The position numbers and the translations under genes were made by a program. Source: Acidobacteriota bacterium (GTDB taxonomy: Bacteria; Acidobacteriota; Terriglobia; Terriglobales; SCQP01). Taken from it: a DNA stretch of 7,050 bases. This document shows positions 5,043 through 7,050 of the stretch, one piece after another. Where the stretch lies: the NCBI GenBank assembly GCA_021818645.1, contig JAKATS010000227.1:1-7050 (forward strand), in the 5' to 3' direction. Numbering within the stretch: the first letter of the stretch is position 1; each line of letters starts with the position of its first letter. The notes beneath the pieces were generated by a model. The model saw nothing but the letters and a program-made list of their open reading frames with translations, had not been told where the DNA came from and did no database searches.

Positions 5043-5324
5043 TCAAGCGCGGTCGCCGGTGACTGCCTCCGTTCCATACCATAGATTCAACAGCCCCAGG
5101 CCGCTGACCGCGCCGCGCAGATACGGGCTGACCCACCAGCGCCAGCAAAGCGTGCCGGCAGTCAGGAAGTGGTTATGCCTCCAGGCGGAACTCCAGGGCA
5201 GAATCAGCAGCAGCAGGCCGAGTTCCAGTTCAATCACCAGGAAAAATGCCCGCAAGACCGCGGCCGGGCGGGTGCCCGGGCCGGCAGCCGAGGGTTGATC
5301 CGCGGGGATTTCCGTTGAGCGCAT
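5043..5324 (-). CDS. Small membrane protein of unknown function in the thi-tam operon
   Basis: 93 residues, not recognised. A polar Pro/Ala-rich leader (1-23) is followed by a strongly hydrophobic helix (about 24-43) and the segment PWSSAWRHNHFL (43-54). A tryptophan-rich stretch (CWRWW, 60-64) follows, then SPYLRGAVSGLGLLNLW (66-82), which forms a second, shorter helix. The tightly patterned SPYLRGAVSGLGLLNL block looks like a conserved family motif rather than random sequence; I believe similar uncharacterised proteins occur in acidobacteria but cannot check. The ATG at 5324 is preceded directly by AAGGA with almost no spacing, so a start at the TTG codon of residue 24 is possible and would place the start at the first helix. 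It lies between the TPR gene (46 bases upstream) and the ThiE/TenI gene (12 bases downstream). Confidence 0.7.
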   Translation of the reverse strand: MRSTEIPADQPSAAGPGTRPAAVLRAFFLVIELELGLLLLILPWSSAWRHNHFLTAGTLCWRWWVSPYLRGAVSGLGLLNLWYGTEAVTGDRA

Positions 5325-5370
5325 TCCTTATCGTAACAGCCGTCTGGCAGGTGATTCAGGACAGGATGGA

Positions 5371-7050
5371 TCACACCGTTGTGGCCGCGGCCGGGCGGGA
5401 GCGCAGCCGGCGCAGCCGCTCGCCCACATCGAGGAAGTCCACATTTTCCGCATAAATCTGCTGCAGCAGGCGTGCCGCTTCAGGGAACTCGCCCAGCTGC
5501 TCGAGCACGGCCGCGGTTTCATAAGCTGCGCCTTGCCAGGCAGCTTTCGGAATGGCTGGGTCGGCCAGCACGCGGCGATACCAGGGCAGTGCCGACTCCG
5601 GCAGTTCGAGTCGGGTAAAGCACTCTCCCAGATATGCCGCGCAGGTGCGGCGCTGAGCATCATATTCCGAAGCCGGCGGCCAGGCATTATGGGCGCGTTG
5701 CAGTTCCGCGATCGCTTCTTCCCATAGGCCCATTTCACGCAGCGCCATTCCGGTATGCATATGCTGCTCGGCGCTGCTGGGCTGGCCGCTATTCTCCGGC
5801 AAGCTGCGCTCGAATTCGGCCAGTACGCCGGCCAGCACTTCTGTGGTGACTGTTGGCGCCTGTCGCATGGTGCCGTTGGCGCCTGGGCCAGTTGGGGGAG
5901 CCAATGGCAGGGGATCGGGTGAACCGTTAAGCTCCCGGGCCAGATCCTGCAGGAAAGGATCGGCGACCGGAGTTGAGGCAAAGGACACCACAGGCTGGGG
6001 CAAAGCCGGGGAAGCCGCGGGAACAATTGTGTCGGCAGGAACCGCGGTAACCATAGGCTGCGGCTGCAAGTCCATGGCCGCCGGCACGGCCGGCTTGGGC
6101 TGAGATTGAGTGATTGGAGGAGCCTCGGCCTGTTGTGCGTCTGATATCAGATGGAGAACACGGTCGAAGTCCGCGGCGGCATTTGCACCGGTGATCTCAT
6201 CGGTAGCGGCTTCGGAGATTACTTCAATATCAGCTTCAGAGTCTGGCTTGGCAGTGGCTTCGGAAATCAGGTCGGCAGCAATTTCGGCGTCCGATCCGCC
6301 AATAGCTTCGGAGTTTACATCGGAAACCGCATCGGAGATTGCTTCGAAAACATCGGAGCCCGCTTCAGCGGGGGTATCGGGAATCAAATCATTAATGATA
6401 TCGGGAACCCCATCGGCATCGGGGGTCACACCGGCATGGATACTCTGGATCTCTTCGGTAGCGGCCCTGGAAAGCAAATCCGTAACAGCATCGGAGTCCG
6501 TGCCGGCAGCGGTTTCGGAAATCAAGTCAATCACGGCATCGGGAACCACGTCGGCAATGGCGTCGGGGACCACTTCAGAAGCCGCATTGGAGATCACATC
6601 AAGTGCAGCATTGGATTCAGAACCGGTGCCGGCATTGGCATCAGCACCCAGGTCGGCAATGGCTTCGGCCCCCATTTCGTGAATGACATCAGGCGTCACC
6701 TTGGCAACTGTTTCTGCCTCCGCGCCGGCCCGGCCTTCGGAACTTGATTCGACCCTGTGCGAGCCCGTGTCAGCGTTGACTGTGGAGACCACATCGGCAG
6801 CGGTATGGGAAATGGTCTCGGCGGCTGCGTCTTCGGAGTCTGTTTCGATATCTGTCCATGGCTGGGATAGATCGAGCTCGATGACGGTTTCCTCAGCATC
6901 GGAATCAAAACCGGTTTTGAGAGCGGCTTCAGGCTCCGTTGCAGGAGGTGATGGAGCTATCGGCGGAGAAGGAATTTCCGGTTTGGTTTCAAATGCTATC
7001 GCCGCAATTGGCGCATCAACTTCAGCAATGATGTCCGCTGCCTTTGACTC
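5371..7050 (-). CDS. Large TPR protein with an acidic low-complexity region (5' end outside window)
   Basis: The frame stays open from the TGA at 5371-5373 to the right edge of the window, giving at least 559 residues. GTG codons such as the one at 6790-6792 are internal. In order (numbered from the window edge): a Pro/Glu/Ala-rich stretch (about 1-85), an acidic low-complexity region with an Asp/Glu at every fourth residue (about 90-306), a Pro/Ala linker (307-396), and three TPR-like helix pairs (about 424-546). The pairs begin at AEQHMHTGMALREMGLWEEA, RTCAAYLGECFTRLELPESA and GAAYETAAVLEQLGEFPEAA. The end, IYAENVDFLDVGERLRRLR, is typical of a family of long acidobacterial TPR proteins as I remember it. 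TPRs bind other proteins; the partner is unknown. More TPRs may lie upstream. It is the first visible gene of the minus-strand operon. Confidence 0.85.
   Translation of the reverse strand, partial: ESKAADIIAEVDAPIAAIAFETKPEIPSPPIAPSPPATEPEAALKTGFDSDAEETVIELDLSQPWTDIETDSEDAAAETISHTAADVVSTVNADTGSHRVESSSEGRAGAEAETVAKVTPDVIHEMGAEAIADLGADANAGTGSESNAALDVISNAASEVVPDAIADVVPDAVIDLISETAAGTDSDAVTDLLSRAATEEIQSIHAGVTPDADGVPDIINDLIPDTPAEAGSDVFEAISDAVSDVNSEAIGGSDAEIAADLISEATAKPDSEADIEVISEAATDEITGANAAADFDRVLHLISDAQQAEAPPITQSQPKPAVPAAMDLQPQPMVTAVPADTIVPAASPALPQPVVSFASTPVADPFLQDLARELNGSPDPLPLAPPTGPGANGTMRQAPTVTTEVLAGVLAEFERSLPENSGQPSSAEQHMHTGMALREMGLWEEAIAELQRAHNAWPPASEYDAQRRTCAAYLGECFTRLELPESALPWYRRVLADPAIPKAAWQGAAYETAAVLEQLGEFPEAARLLQQIYAENVDFLDVGERLRRLRSRPAAATTV
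6133..6816 (-). repeat. Degenerate 12-bp tandem repeat encoding a 4-residue acidic repeat
   Basis: Read on the plus strand, 12-base units of the form ATCGGAnnnngC follow one another, for example ATCGGAAACCGC then ATCGGAGATTGC near 6328-6352, and many diverged units across 6540-6700. In the TPR protein this becomes a 4-residue pattern, hydrophobic-hydrophobic-Ser/Pro/Ala-Asp/Glu, as in VVPD AIAD VVPD AVID LISE. The clearest part is 6133-6699; the stretch to 6816 is weaker. The phase shifts at about three places by 2-3 residues, always in frame. Because 12 is a multiple of 3 and the unit has no stop in other frames, long shadow reading frames open on the opposite strand. Confidence 0.7.

Noticed and set aside
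6110..6747. Two long plus-strand reading frames (about 190 codons each), one Ser/Ala-rich and one Gly/Asn-rich, opposite the TPR gene
   Set aside because: They are by-products of the 12-bp repeat, whose period keeps every frame open. They lack ribosome-binding sites and recognisable domains, while the minus-strand frame continues into genuine TPR sequence.
6790..6792. GTG as the start of the TPR gene
   Set aside because: I translated the frame from this codon to the window edge and found no stop. The upstream sequence has the same style, so the gene very probably starts outside the window.

Overview
This is a GC-rich bacterial chromosome segment, most likely from an Acidobacteriota (acidobacterial) genome. 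Two things point there: the gene order prs-rplY-pth-rpsF-rpsR-rplI, and the style of the tetratricopeptide protein at the right end (TPR pairs closing with a DFLDVGERLRRLR-type tail). The assignment rests on remembered gene order and protein style, not on a database search. No rRNA, tRNA, CRISPR array, insertion sequence or integrase is visible.

Left block, 1-3177, plus strand: a compact housekeeping operon. It holds the C-terminal half of ribose-phosphate pyrophosphokinase (PRPP synthesis), long-form ribosomal protein L25/CTC, peptidyl-tRNA hydrolase, and ribosomal proteins S6, S18 and L9. Spacers are 2 to 90 bases. Several spacers, and the dispensable 3' end of pth, carry GC-rich inverted repeats just upstream of the next ribosome-binding site. 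The operon joins nucleotide precursor supply, ribosome assembly and peptidyl-tRNA recycling.

Middle, 3178-3666: a 183-base spacer with a terminator-like hairpin, a pair of mutually exclusive hairpins, a possible promoter, and a leader whose last stem covers the Shine-Dalgarno sequence of a 101-residue two-helix membrane protein of unknown function.

Right block, 7050 down to 3693, minus strand: an apparent four-gene operon. In transcription order it has a large TPR protein whose start lies beyond the window, a 93-residue membrane protein, a short atypical ThiE/TenI-family protein, and a trans-aconitate 2-methyltransferase. Gaps between genes are 46, 12 and 9 bases. It converges on the plus-strand membrane-protein gene with only 26 bases between the two stop codons. 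The most unusual feature is in the TPR gene: about 560-680 bp made of a degenerate 12-bp repeat, giving a protein with an acidic residue at every fourth position for roughly 190 residues.

Most of the window is ordinary housekeeping sequence, and no complete new multigene system can be supported. The leads worth following are the 4-residue acidic repeat, the structured leader at 3302-3359, the competing hairpins upstream of rpsF, and the active-site changes in the ThiE/TenI protein.
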